From Amaurobius ferox (taxonomy: Eukaryota; Arthropoda; Arachnida; Araneae; Amaurobiidae): a stretch of 64,000 nucleotides of DNA. Within the stretch, counting starts at the first letter, position 1. Every line of letters begins with the position of its first letter. Where the stretch lies: the NCBI GenBank assembly GCA_951213105.1, contig OX578137.1, positions 53,803,236-53,867,235 of the forward strand. The letters are read 5' to 3'. Made by a program: the position numbers and the translations under genes. Of the stretch, positions 47,162-58,299 are shown piece after piece. The notes under the pieces were generated by a model. That model was not told where the DNA came from. It did no database searches and saw only the letters and a list, made by a program, of their open reading frames with translations.

Positions 47162-47629
47162 AAAAATTGTTAGAATGCGATGATATACAAACAACATTTT
47201 TACCTAATTATAGAAATGTGCTGAACGTACATTTTTGGACGGGAAGAAACAAGTATGAGATAACCTATAAAAAGCAAATTTCGATGTGTATAAAACTAAT
47301 AAATATGAAAGAATTCCCCCCCCAGATTCGGTTCAAACGTCGATGGAAAGTACATTCTTCGAAATTTTTGATGGTGTCACGAGGGAAACTCCTCGATAGT
47401 ATTTTTTGTAGAAAGTGAACCGATTTGTGTGACACTCGCTCGAAATCGGGCTAAAATGGACTTAAACATAAATTAACAACAAAAAAACAAACTGAAGATA
47501 AGCAAAATGCTCATTTGTTAAAAATAAAACATGTATTGCAGTTACAGATACTTACTTTATATCTCATGTGATATTGTGAAGTGATGTAAATGCTGAATTA
47601 TACGAGATAATATAGACTGTTCATCACCC
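47162..47629. other. No gene seen
   Basis: No recognised feature; a poly-C run near 47,317-47,323. Confidence 0.4.
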
Positions 47630-47910
47630 ACTTCTTAAGTCAGTGACTGTAACAGCCTTTTGCATAAATGAGGGCAGTCAAAAGATGATGTCTGGAAACA
47701 GAAACTTCAATCATCGCTTAATGCAAAGCACATATATGGATACAGGAATATGTACCTAGCCGTGACTGTTCAATATTTCCACAGTGCTAAAATTAACTAT
47801 TCAAGAACTTAGAGAGTTATTTAGAATACCTAATAAAAGTTTCGAGTACGAACATCAAAATATTCAAATTTAGACAAGAGGTGTTTGTGTTTAGGATTTT
47901 CCGGTAAGGA
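47630..47910 (+). repeat. Dispersed repeat F, copy 2
   Basis: Shows TGTCTGGAAACAGAAACTTC, CTTAATGCAAAGC, GGATACAGGAATATGTACC, CTAATAAAAGTTTCGAG and TTTAGACAAGAGG in family order. Confidence 0.65.
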
Positions 47911-48470
47911 ATATGTTTACTTCATGGGAAGATATTAGAAGTTGAGATTCAGTTTAAATTTATTAGTGATAAAATTGTCGATTATAATGCATTTTATTAA
48001 TAGAATTGTAATAATAAAATTAATTACTGGTAATGAAATATTTGTTGGTATTTTAATTTATATATTTAGTTCAATTTTGGGAAACTGTATTTTGAGTTGC
48101 GTTAGTTTGCAAAACCTACCAATTACTTTGCATTTTGAAAAAAAATCCTTGTAATTCTGTGGAATCTTTTCTGAAAAACAGTAACAGTAAATCAAACAAT
48201 ATAAAACAGAGAGGATTAGGCTGTCAGTTTAAAAATAATTATTATAAAAAGCAGCACCATTGCTCTTGATCATAACTTTACCTTACAAAAATCAATTTTA
48301 CTAAATTAGTCTTCTTATACAATCTTAAATACGTTGTAATCAAATTTCTGAAAACAGTTACGATTATTGACGTCTCTAAATATGATAATAACTGAGTTCT
48401 AGAATCACCTACATCTCTCAAATTCGAGAAGATAAAAAAAATCACAGTGATAATATCCTCATAAATTATA
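47911..48470. other. No gene seen
   Basis: If the Penelope-like fragment that follows extended 5', its reverse transcriptase would be expected here. I find no trace of it, so truncation is at about 48,470. Confidence 0.5.
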
Positions 48471-48941
48471 TACTTCACAAAAAATGCAAATATAGACTTT
48501 GGTTTCAGGCCTGCTCACTCTAATGTTTCTTCTTTATTTAACCGGATTCGGTCTGATAAGCTGGGTGATAAGGATGACTTTAAAAACTTTGCTGGGGTGT
48601 ATGTGGTTCAACTGTTGTCCATCGAAAGTAACTTTAAATTTTATATTGGCAGTACAAAACGTACTATTGGTATCCGTTTGGCAGAACATGCTAGGGATGT
48701 TAAAGGTGGTAAACTTTCTACGGCCCTTGCTCATTTTGTTGTTAAAGAAAATTTCCGGCCCATTTTTGAAAGAACTTTCCTTCTTATGCGTTGTAATAAC
48801 CCTCGTAATATTCTCCTTTTTGAGTCCCTCTTTATTTACCGCGAGTCGATTTGTAATTTTGACTCCGTTCAGATTTTAAGTTATGCTTGGCGACTCATTC
48901 TCGACTCCATGCAATTCAAGTCTCTTCATAGTTATATTTGA
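48471..48941 (+). pseudogene. C-terminal GIY-YIG endonuclease of a canonical-order Penelope-like element, 5'-truncated
   Basis: The frame begins with the linker FGFRPAHSNVSSLFNRI. Its FRPxxS(x)(x)SLF form is the piece that joins the reverse transcriptase thumb to the nuclease in Penelope/Neptune-type elements. It continues FAGVYVVQLL (GVY in place of GIY), FYIGSTKRTIGIRLAEHARD (YIG, with the R-x-x-E-H helix), then ALAHF, and LLFESLFIYR with the likely catalytic Glu. A TGA at 48,939-48,941 ends it. The frame is open from about 48,480; there is no convincing start codon because the reverse transcriptase part is missing. No frameshift is seen, suggesting a fairly young 5'-truncated insertion. 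Its role in the family is nicking target DNA for target-primed reverse transcription. Confidence 0.87.
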
Positions 48942-49285
48942 CATCATCTTCTCGGGGATTGGACCTGATTGCCCCCATTTTTTTAAAAAAAAATTGAATT
49001 TTAAAAATTCTGTAATAAAATTGTAAATTTTTACTGTTCTTTTCGTGATTTATGCTCGATCTTTTTGAATATGTGCAAAATGTTTTGTATTTTTGGATTC
49101 TCCTTAGATAAACGTAAGTTTATTGATAATTGCATTTATGCAAATTTGTCACCTTTTCTGGTCTATATATGAACGATCATTCCTATTCCCATGTAGCCAC
49201 TGATGAAGAGCGTATTTACGCTCGAAAGCGCTCTGGCCTTTTGTACGTCTTAAAGAAGTGAAATAAAGACCTTCTATTATAATTG
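48942..49285 (+). mobile_element. 3' untranslated end of the canonical Penelope-like element
   Basis: Non-coding tail after the nuclease stop. It contains a hammerhead-like motif at 49,200-49,227 and ends with an AATAAAG signal-like word (49,261-49,267) and CTTCTATTATAATTG. The distal boundary is not fixed. Confidence 0.6.
49200..49227 (+). other. Hammerhead-ribozyme-like core
   Basis: CTGATGA (49,200-49,206), one extra A, a perfect 5-bp hairpin GAGCG/CGCTC with loop TATTTA (49,208-49,223), then GAAA (49,224-49,227). Order and spacing match the hammerhead core reported in Penelope-like elements, except for the extra A before stem II. A clear stem III and cleavage site are not evident, so it may be degenerate. 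Confidence 0.5.
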
Positions 49286-49682
49286 TGTTCTTGTTGTTTC
49301 TGCTGGTTGAAATCAGACGTGATTCCAATTTTATTTATTTATTTATTTATAAATAGACTCCTTATCTTATTCTCTATTTTAATGTGTAAGAGGTTTAGAA
49401 ATCAAGATCATAGCTGGAATTCATTCGCACTCGCAATATTTTACCGAACAATTTATAACCAAACAATACCAAACCAGTTATTTCAGAAAATTTCATTACG
49501 GTTATTTAAGATAGTTCATATTTCACGATGTTTTACAATGTTGTTTCATAGTAAATCTAGGAGTAAGTAATACTACTTGTAATTTCTAAGAGGTGTATGT
49601 TCTTGTGGCAATACGAATTTATAAGAGTTAAGTTTTAAGATATTATTAATATTAATTGTAATTGTTTATTAATCCTTGAAAA
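49286..49682. other. No gene seen
   Basis: Short (TTTA)n patch near 49,331-49,350; otherwise unremarkable. Confidence 0.4.
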
Positions 49683-50590
49683 CATGGCCGTTGATCTCAT
49701 AACGTGGAATTAACATTTAAACGTAAATCGCTCGTCGTTGTGCCGCAATAACCCTCCAATTAATTTTACCTTTTGTGTAAGTCCTGAAAAGAATTATTAA
49801 TTAATATTAAAAAGATTATACTATTTAAAACTTAAACAATATCATTTATTAACAACATCAATTTATCAAAAGCACTAATTTTCAACAATATCAACTTTCA
49901 ATTATTATCAATTTTCACTTAATATTTTAGCTAGGGGAGATACGACCAGCAATATTAGATTTCGATAATTTCTATGACCTGGGGAACTGAGCACATACCT
50001 TACAGTTTAATCTTCGGCTCATCACGCTGAGGCTTGTATCCGTCTTATTGCTGACCGTACGGCCACAACTCTTTCGTGTGTGGCTTGCATCTCGTACTTA
50101 TAGTCAACTGCAAAACCTGCTGCAACAACGCCTCGAATGAAACTTCTTTCAACAACACATTTCGTGTCAGACTTACTTCTGCAGCATTTCGTACCCAAGT
50201 TACTTCTGCCACATTTTGTATCCGAGTTACTTCTGCAACATTTTGTATCCAAGTTCCTTCTACCACATTTTGTATCAGAGTCACTGCAACATTTCTGGAT
50301 CCGAGTGACTTGTGGTTCCTTCGGCGGGGGGGGGGGGGGGGGGGAGGTACCTCCGCCCTCCTTCTCCTTGGTGCTCATTGGTTCTTCTGAACCCAATGGC
50401 ATCACTTGACATTTATCAAGGCCCCTCTCATCTCCTTTGGCCTGGGACACCCAAATTTTATAGTATTTGACCTAAAAGTTCACGTTGTTGTAAACACCGG
50501 CGCCAGACAGACTCGAGCTTTGTTAGCCGTTCTATGCACCATAAATACTGCAATAAAAATGCCTCATGTGAGGTATATTCTGGCCTCACA
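49683..50590 (-). repeat. Dispersed repeat D, copy 2, with longer 27-bp VNTR
   Basis: Homologue of 18,051-18,885. The VNTR is longer here (about six units, 50,125-50,300). In the minus-strand frame (50,022-50,450) the units read (S/L)DTKCGRSN-like 9-residue repeats, followed by YKYEM and ATHERVVAVRSAIRRIQASA. An 18-base G tract (about 50,326-50,343) follows. A minus-strand GTATGT ... TTTTCAG pair bracketing ~200 bases is conserved in both copies. The 142-codon ORF may be a real element protein or a fortuitous frame. Confidence 0.8.
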
Positions 50591-51359
50591 GTTCTACCGA
50601 AATATATTTCGCTTTATGTCCCAGAGATTAGAACACTGAAGTCGTAACTGAACTGTATGATTTTCAAATGTTCGTGATTATTTGAATTAGCAAACTTCTG
50701 ATCCCTATGGATTTTAGTGATATGCAACGAGAAAAGATCACTCTATTTAATTAAACATTACTTTGAAAAATTACAAAAAATATAAAACGAAAAAAATTGA
50801 TAAATGCAAAAACGCTTTTTACACTTTTATACAAAAAATTACACATCTAACACATGAATATGTATGAATAATTTTTATGTATAAAAGCATAATATAATTT
50901 ATAGGATACTATCACATACCACTCTTGAAGTTTTAATGATTTTGATCAAAGGCAAACGGAATCACAAAAGTAAAATATGCATAATATTATTAAAAGATTG
51001 GTAAGTACTTTCAACCGGAGATGGGTGGCGACCATTATTTCAAAATAAATCATGATATTTTATTAAAAGCGTGGTATCTCTAAACAGATCATGCAAGTTC
51101 AATTAAGAAACTTGATTGAAAAATTTAATTAACATTTTTAATTGAAATTTTTTATAGACTATTAATAGGATAGATTACAAATATTGGACTATAAATTTTG
51201 AATTGTTATAGATTAATTGTTATAGAATTTTACAGAATTTTATAAATTTTTATAGAATTGTTATAGAATTTTATAATTTAAGTTGTGGTTTTCCACACTA
51301 TCGATATGTATTAATCTGTAGGATGATTTATATGTTGCCATCTTATCAAAATTTACTTA
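50591..51359. other. No gene seen
   Basis: Includes a small patch of TATAGAATTTTATA-type words at 51,200-51,275 (short direct repeats of TTATAGAATTTTA). Confidence 0.4.
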
Positions 51360-51650
51360 GGAACTGTAAACAACTGCAGTATAAACGATACTGAAAATGA
51401 CTGTATATGTCTTGAAATAGAAAAATTCGATCTTAACTTAATGGGAAGCGCTGAGTTTGATACGAAAACATGTGCTGAGCCGTCACCATCTCGAATATTT
51501 CCCTATTACTCAGATTTGCTACAGAAGAAACTAAAGAAGTTATTCTGAAAACGCGGCTTACGATATGAAGATGAGCATTTAAGTGTTTCTAATTTAGATA
51601 AAAGGTACAGATTTTTAGAATTTTAATTTTGAAGAGTACGTGCGGTTAAA
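51360..51650 (+). repeat. Dispersed repeat F, copy 3
   Basis: Carries CTTAATGGGAAGCGCTGAG, GATACGAAAACATGTGCTGAGCCG and TTTAGATAAAAGGTACAGATTTTTAG (in part) in family order, preceded by AACTGCAGTATAAACG as in the 41.5-42.6 kb array units. Confidence 0.7.
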
Positions 51651-51865
51651 TGAAACGCATCGGAATTTAAATTCATTTTCTACTGACGGTATATTCGTAC
51701 CTGAAAATGCGCTGTGTGGTCATTGAACAGACAAAATTATTTTAGAGTTATAGTGTGCAGTTCAACTACGGATAGGGAGTAATACCATGCTAGAAACTAC
51801 AGCGATGGAATATCGACATGTCAAATACTTTGCATCATAATTTCTAAAAGACAATTTTCACATTT

Positions 51866-52681
51866 TTACTTTCCCTGCAATACATGGTAATGTATAGGGA
51901 ATGTATTGGAATCATGTCGAAAATCGCAACTCGAGTTTTCGACGGATCTACACGTTTCGAGACCTCTAGAATACGAAAAAACTATTTTTAGCGTGACGCC
52001 TGTGTCTGTGTGTCTGTCTGTGTGTCTGTCTGTCTGTGTAGATTCTGTATCCAATCTAACTAAATAACCAATTGGCCGAATTTCATAAAATTTGGTAGGT
52101 GAGTCACTTGTGGGCGAATCAGGTGCTAATTAGTTTTGGGTACGATTCGAGATAAAAGAGCCCGCATTTTTTTGCAAAATGACCCGCAAAAGCGCGTATC
52201 CACTTTAGCTGAAAAGCTAATAGAACGAATTTCACAAAATTCGGTAGGTTAGTCGTTCGTGGGTCACCCTGGTGCTGATTACATTTTGGTACGATTCGGA
52301 AGAAAATTAACCTGCCTTTTTTTTACACGGAACCTGCCTTTTCCTTATATACAATAATGGCCCGTAAAAATAATGGCCCGTAATAATGGCCCGTAAAATC
52401 TAAAATAAAGAACTACCTACGTATGCTCAAATATATCCATTAAATGCTTGTTTTATATACTTAATTTTTAACGAAGTGAAGAATAAGACCAACTCTATTA
52501 CACTTGGACTAGCCGTTTTCGAGACAGTTTTGTGTTTTCGTATTTCTCTACACCACCTTTTTAAATAAGTCCAGTTATCAAATGAGAACGAAAATTGAAA
52601 TAAAAGTGAATTAAATTTAATTAAAATAAAGAGAACGTGGATATAAGTCTGCAGGGAAAGTCAGGCGCTGTCCACATCAGA
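51866..52681 (-). repeat. Interspersed repeat R1, subtype b, distal half of a tandem dimer
   Basis: On the minus strand it starts TCTGATGTGGACAGCGCCTG at 52,681 and ends with ATACATTCCCTATACATTACC and an AGTAAAAA flank at 51,866. It contains two rounds of a segment 'gaTTxxATCAGCACC ... AAATTCGxTCxATTAG', a CA/GT-rich microsatellite (about 51,998-52,038) and TCGAGACAGTTTTGTG-like text. Confidence 0.8.
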
Positions 52682-53496
52682 TTTTTACTTTCCCAATACA
52701 TGGTAATGTATAGGGAAAACATTGGGATCATGTAGAAAATCACAACTCCAGTTTTCGACGGATCTACACGTTTTGGGACCTCTAAAAAATACTTTTTTTA
52801 GCGTGAGGTCTGTGTGTGAGTGTGTGGCTGTCTGTCTGTGTGTGTGTGTGAGTCTGTCTGTCAGTGTGGGTATGTTCCTGTCTGTCTGTGCAATGTATGT
52901 ATTCACTCTAACTCAAAAACTAATGGATCGAATTTCATAAAATTTGGCAGGTAAATCACTTGGGTATGACGCCGGTGCTGATTAATTTTTGGTACGATTC
53001 GGGAAAAAAAGAACTCTCCTTTTTTGCAAAATGGCCCTCAAAAATCTAATTTATCCACACTAGCTGAAATACTAACTGACCAAATTTTACAAAATTTGGT
53101 AAATAAGTTATTTGTGAGATGCTCTGGTGCTGATTAGATTTTGGTACGATTCGGAAAAGAAGAACCCGCCTTTTTTACGAAATAGCCCGCAAAAATCTAA
53201 AACAAAAGACTACGTATGTTCAAATGTATCAATTAAATACCTGTTTTATACTTAATTTTTGACGAGAAAAATAATAACTTTATCACTCTAGGACTGACCG
53301 TTCTCGAGATATGAGATTTTATGCATTTTTGTTATGTCGCCTTTCGAAAAATGTCCAATTACCAAATGAAGTCAGAAATTAAATTAATACAAATTTAGTG
53401 ATATTTTATGCAGTTAAACTCAATTTAATGAATTATTAAATAAATAAAAAAATGAATTTGAGCCTGTAGGGAAAGTCATGTGCTGCCCACATCAGA
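52682..53496 (-). repeat. Interspersed repeat R1, subtype b, proximal half of a tandem dimer
   Basis: It starts TCTGATGTGGGCAGCACATG at 53,496 (minus strand) and ends at 52,682, directly abutting the next unit with no spacer. Each unit is ~815 bp. The ACAG-rich microsatellite is at about 52,810-52,895. Confidence 0.82.
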
Positions 53497-53631
53497 TTTT
53501 TTTAAGGGATCTCTTTATGGCAGCTGTTTGTTTTCCATAGGAGGGCTTCAGGAGTGTTATAACGGATATGTTGCTGTCTTGGAGGAAGAAAATATAGTAA
53601 CGGGGAAATTTTCCAGCTCCTAATTAACGAT

Positions 53632-53905
53632 TTGGGGTGGGACAGTCCAGTTGTTAGCACGCGAGGATTGCACTTGGACAACATGAGTGCAATTTCCGGC
53701 TCTGCACAAAATGTTCCCGTGTTCACGCGGAGTACAGAAACGTTAAATATGTGGGTTAGTATGTCCTTACGAGAGGTTGATGGTAGGGAAAAGAAGGTAT
53801 AGAACCTGTGGACGCATCCCCTACTGGGTCCCAGTCTAAATTGGGCGACACTCCCAGATCATCCATATAGATACCTCACATCTTCGGGTAGACCGGACTG
53901 TCTGA
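53632..53905 (+). repeat. SINE family T4, diverged copy
   Basis: Starts GGGGTGGGACAGTCCAGTTG (compare GGGGCGGAACAGCCCAGTAG at 33,516). It keeps GTGTTCACGCGGA(G/T)TAC, AAATATGTGG, GGGAAAAGAAGG, GTCTAAATTGGGCGACACT and GACCGGACTGTCTG. More diverged than the 33.5 kb copy. Confidence 0.7.
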
Positions 53906-54136
53906 ATTGAAGAAGAAGAATTAGCCTTTCAATATAAAATATGTATGAGGATACACGGTTTACTTTGACATCAGCAGGGAAATACTATCGGTGAAATAAT
54001 CCAATAAATAAATAGGCTTCTTGGTGAGGTCCGCTGTTCGAATCCCCCCTGGGATATGAGTTCATTATACAGTAATTTGTAAATCCATTTGTAAGAATTA
54101 ACATTTTCTATTCTCGACTTCTTTTTTTTTCAAGCG
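53906..54136. other. No gene seen
   Basis: Contains an isolated box-B-like GTTCGAATCCCCCC at about 54,036-54,049 without a convincing box A. Confidence 0.35.
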
Positions 54137-54468
54137 GTGTCTTCCCTGGGGAAAGAAGAATCTAAATTTAAATAGCAGCCGGGCAGATTGCGGACGGTAG
54201 AGGCAACCAGGTTATAAAAGGACGAGGTGTGAAGCCCGAGATGGCGAGAGTTGGTGGTAGATAGTAGGAGTTGGAACGTGGTAGGAGTTGGTACGTGGTA
54301 GGAGTTGCCGTGTATGGATGTCGGCGATGGTAGAAAGGGTGGACCATGTACATCCTTATTTATTATTTGTAAATTACGTTAATTGAGTTTATTTCATGAT
54401 TTCTACAGTTCAAGAATAAACTTGTTGTTTTTATTAAAATATGTCTGCGTGTTTGTTCCGCTTTACAC
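54137..54468 (+). mobile_element. Solo-LTR-like segment
   Basis: Begins TGTCTTCCC and ends GTTCCGCTTTACA, so TG...CA ends. In between, in LTR order, are a TATA box (GTTATAAAAGG, 54,211-54,221), a GC-richer leader, and a polyadenylation word AATAAA (54,415-54,420) followed by TTGTTGTTTTTATT. Three tandem 17-bp units (54,264-54,312, GTAGGAGTTGGxACGTG) lie in the leader. No flanking target duplication or second LTR is visible, so the LTR assignment rests on layout alone. Confidence 0.5.
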
Positions 54469-54519
54469 ATTATTAAAATGTGTATTGTTTACATTGTCGT
54501 TACTCTATTTTGCAAAGAT

Positions 54520-54870
54520 CTGTCTATGCTCGATTACTTGAGGTACAGCAGAATACCTCTAACTCATTTCCTTATTTAGTACCCCTTAAACTATCGTGCA
54601 GCATGAAGGAGTGTCCTCGAAATTCAGTCCATCATAGAACAGAAAGTTTCAGTCTTGGCCTAATGGAAAGCATTGAGATAGATTTCGAAATATGTAAATC
54701 AGGTTAACTGTGTAAAATGTTTTCTTAGAACTGAGAATAACTATGAAGGGATCCAGAGGATATTTTCTAAATACGTGGCACAAAAGTTTCGAAATGGAAT
54801 CTTAAAATATTGTAGATTTAAATAAGGGGTACTATGTATTTTATCTTGAAAAATATGTGCCGGCCACGGA
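54520..54870 (+). repeat. Dispersed repeat F, copy 4
   Basis: Carries ACAGAAAGTTTCAGTCTTGG, CTAATGGAAAGCATTGAGAT, CGAAATATG, ACGTGGCACAAAAGTTTCGA and TAGATTTAAATAAGGGG in family order; the most diverged copy. Confidence 0.6.
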
Positions 54871-56476
54871 ATGGTCTTGGAAGTTAAAATCAACTTATTT
54901 CTTGACTTTAAGATTCTTGTACTTGAATCATGAACACAACATGATACGCAATTAACCTCGAACATATGTGTTTACAGAGTGACAAAAAGGACTCCCGAAC
55001 TTTGAAGACGAACATCTCAGGAAAGGTTACAGATAAAAGGGTGAAATGATGTGTGTGTTTATTGGACAGCCAGTAAAATTTACATACGGGAGTTTTCAAA
55101 GAAGAGTTCAAATTACTGGCAATAGATGGCGCTTACATTTCCTTGACATAGTGGTGTGTTCGACAGTTCGCTTTGATTTCTTTGTGCTCCGCTGTCGAAA
55201 CATGTAAGAATATTTTATGCAGTGAACGAGCTGGACAGATGTTTGGAAGAGAGATACATTCGTTGGAGCAAAGGATTTTCATTGTGCTCGAATACCATCT
55301 GTTTAGTCGCAGCCAACATGGTTTTCAATATTGATTTCAAGTATCGAAAAGTCCGGATCCGGAAAAAAATTAATATTTGTTTACAAAATTTAAAATGCCA
55401 GACGCGTTGAAACTGGTTTGCCTATCAACTCCATATATGCCTATCAACTCCATCTGTCCCCAAATTTGTCAGCTATTTTTTGAAACCACATTATGCAGAT
55501 TTTAGTCCAATGAACGTACAGTTTATGTCACCATTTTATCCGTAACCTTTTCCGAGATATTCGTCTTCAAAGTGAGAGGGTCCTTTTTGGGACATCTAGT
55601 AGATACTTCAATCTATAAGCGTTGTAAATGATAAGCAATGTATGCGTTTAATTCACGCTGAATGGTATTTTTGTCACAGACATACCGATTACTCCAATTA
55701 GTATGAATTTTTTAATATAATTTTCAAATGTCAATGATGTTTTGCTTTATATGCGCACTGTCTTTCAAAAAGCAAATAAATTATTTTCACATAAACTTAC
55801 TCGATAGTAGTCAATAATCAGTAACACTAGATGTAAGGTTGGATTTTTTAAATTGCAATTAATCCATGGCGTTAAATTGGATACATATTTTCTGTTCATT
55901 TAATGTTGTATACATAGCATTTAAATATAAGCATAAATATTTATAGGTACGCATTTTTTTTAAATATTCCCTTCGGAGTAATTGTTATAGCTTGGTGCAC
56001 TTTTGAGTTTACAATGATATTAACCATCGCTTCACTGGATCACATTAAATGTTCCATTGATTGTTTTACCTGAGCTCAAAAGGAAATGAAATGGGAGTAG
56101 CAATTGTTCCATAATCACAAAATATTCATCTCTCTCTATATATCATTTCATTCATTGGTAACATGAACACATGCTGGAAATATCTCCCCTAAACGCTGGT
56201 TATTAAAGTCTGGATATACGGCCGTTTTTCTTGATTAGAACCCGGAAATTATGCGCTTTTCCTTGCAGAATCTCCAAGTAATAATATATTCAGCAGTTGT
56301 TAAAAATTTAGGTATTCTTAAGGATCAATATGATGCGAGGGGTATTTGAATTTTATAAAGTAAAAATAAAATACTTTTCATGGAAGTGAAAAAATGATTA
56401 TGCAAATGGAAAGTTTTCTGCACGATATGTTAGAATTCGTGTATGTATTGTAGAATTGGAGGTATTGTAGAATGTT
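54871..56476. other. No gene seen
   Basis: The 62-codon frame at 55,222-55,410 is not recognised. A short direct repeat TGCCTATCAACTCCAT occurs twice at about 55,420-55,452. Nothing else is supportable. Confidence 0.4.
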
Positions 56477-57431
56477 ATGTAGTGCAATGAATTTACTAAT
56501 TTTACAGTAAAAAAAATAGATTTTTTTTACAGTAGATATTTGTATGCTTTCCAAGATATTGAATTTTGGTCAATGAGTCGTCATTTTCATTGATTTAGCG
56601 TCATTTTAATCCATTTGGCGGGTTTTTCGATAATTTAGCGACATTTAAAAAAGTCGCCCAGTTGGCGACATTCCACCAAATTCGTCGCCAAAATCTCGCC
56701 AAGCGTTATGGACGAAAAAATAAGTTATTCTTACAGCAGATAAATGATTATTGGCGTTCAAATACAAAGTATTACTCAAAGTATCTTTTTTCATGAATGG
56801 AACGAGCTAGAACCACGAGATTGATGTCACCAAATTTATCGCATGTATTACATATGAAAGTGAACATGTTTCTCAATAGGAAATATATTTTTTTTATTTT
56901 ATACGACATTTTGATAATTATTTTGAAAAATCTGCAATATCTCAAGAACAGTTCATGTTAGCATTCTAAAATTTATGACAATCGTTTTCTACTGAAAAAT
57001 TACATAAGAAATGTCTATTTGCCTAACTTTATTAGATGTTTTGAATTTTTGACGATTTTTTCAAAATTTCACTCGAAAATTTGGGGGGGAGGGTTCTGAA
57101 CATTCGATTGCGTATAAAAACAATAGGCTTCCAGTGTTTACGGATTGTGATTTTTGTACCCAATTTCGTTCGAATCGGTCTTTTCGTTCGTCAGTTATCG
57201 TCTCCACAGTCTCACTGACACACACACACACACACACAAAAAAAAACACACAACACACACACACACAAAAACACACACATACTTTCACACACACACACAC
57301 AGACACCACTTTAAAAATGTTTGATTCGTGATCAGGGATGCTTGAAACGTACTCTCCCGTCGAAAACTCGAATTCGAATTTTCGACCCCGTCACAGAATA
57401 CTTTCCTTATGCATTATCGTAAATAAGGAAA
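56477..57431 (+). repeat. Interspersed repeat R1, copy lacking its first ~30 bp
   Basis: Aligns with 44,560-45,520 and 46,240-47,161 from GTGCAATGAATTTACTA onward, through the GTCGCC palindromic patch, to the terminal inverted arms (CTTTCCTTAT at about 57,401, TAAGGAAA at 57,424). The CA tract is interrupted by A-runs. Confidence 0.82.
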
Positions 57432-58299
57432 TTAAAAACATGGAATTTAAGGAAATTTTTTTAAGAAAGATACGTAAAATGTGAATAAACTGTCAATAGC
57501 AATTTGCTCCTACATAAAGTAACACTTTTTTTCTACCAAAGTTATATCATTATAGCTTAGACATTTAAATAGAAAACATATTCGACTACTGAAATTGGTA
57601 AATAAAATTATATAAAATAAATTTTGTCTAACGTGTATATATTTTATGTGGCAAAACTGTTATAGAATGAATCATGCTTTATATATCTGACTTCTATTAC
57701 TTTAAATGTGTAACTTTAAAACATTAAGAATTATTCACAAATAATCTGATATGTAACATACTTTAAGACGTAGAAAACTGTTATAAAATGAATCGTATTT
57801 ATACAACTACAACGCACTAATCATTATTTCCTTATCATGCCTTTACTAAACTAAACTGAAGACAAATTTCAAAGCATATTTCACAAATATTGTTATTCAT
57901 AATAGACTTTTAAAAAGCTATTTTAAGATGAGAAATTTAAGCTTAAGCATGTATTTTACGTCCGTAATTTCTAGTATCCAATTTATTTGAGAAAAATATT
58001 ACTTCGATAAAATTAATGTGAAAGAAAACTATGGAACCGCTTCTGGCTGTGTAAGTGGAATTGAACTCCAGAATAAAGAAACGAAGCATGAAAAAGAAAC
58101 TTAGTAATGGATCATTTAGCTGGAAATATAATCCTGTTTGGTTTTCAGTATGTTTATATGTATTATATATTAAATTTATAGTGATATATTGCAACTAATA
58201 CAAACCGGTGAATGAAATATTAATTAAAAGATTAATCCCACATTAAAAGGGGAACTCTATTCATGCCATATTAATGACACCCATATAGATATCAGTCTG
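57432..58299. other. No gene seen
   Basis: A+T-rich with no motif. Confidence 0.4.

Noticed and set aside
53990..54060. Box-B-like GTTCGAATCCCCCC suggesting a tRNA or SINE
   Set aside because: No matching box A or acceptor stem; no repeat partner in the window.
55100..55410. 62-codon frame near 55.2 kb as an exon
   Set aside because: No recognisable domain and no clear splice context; could not be supported.
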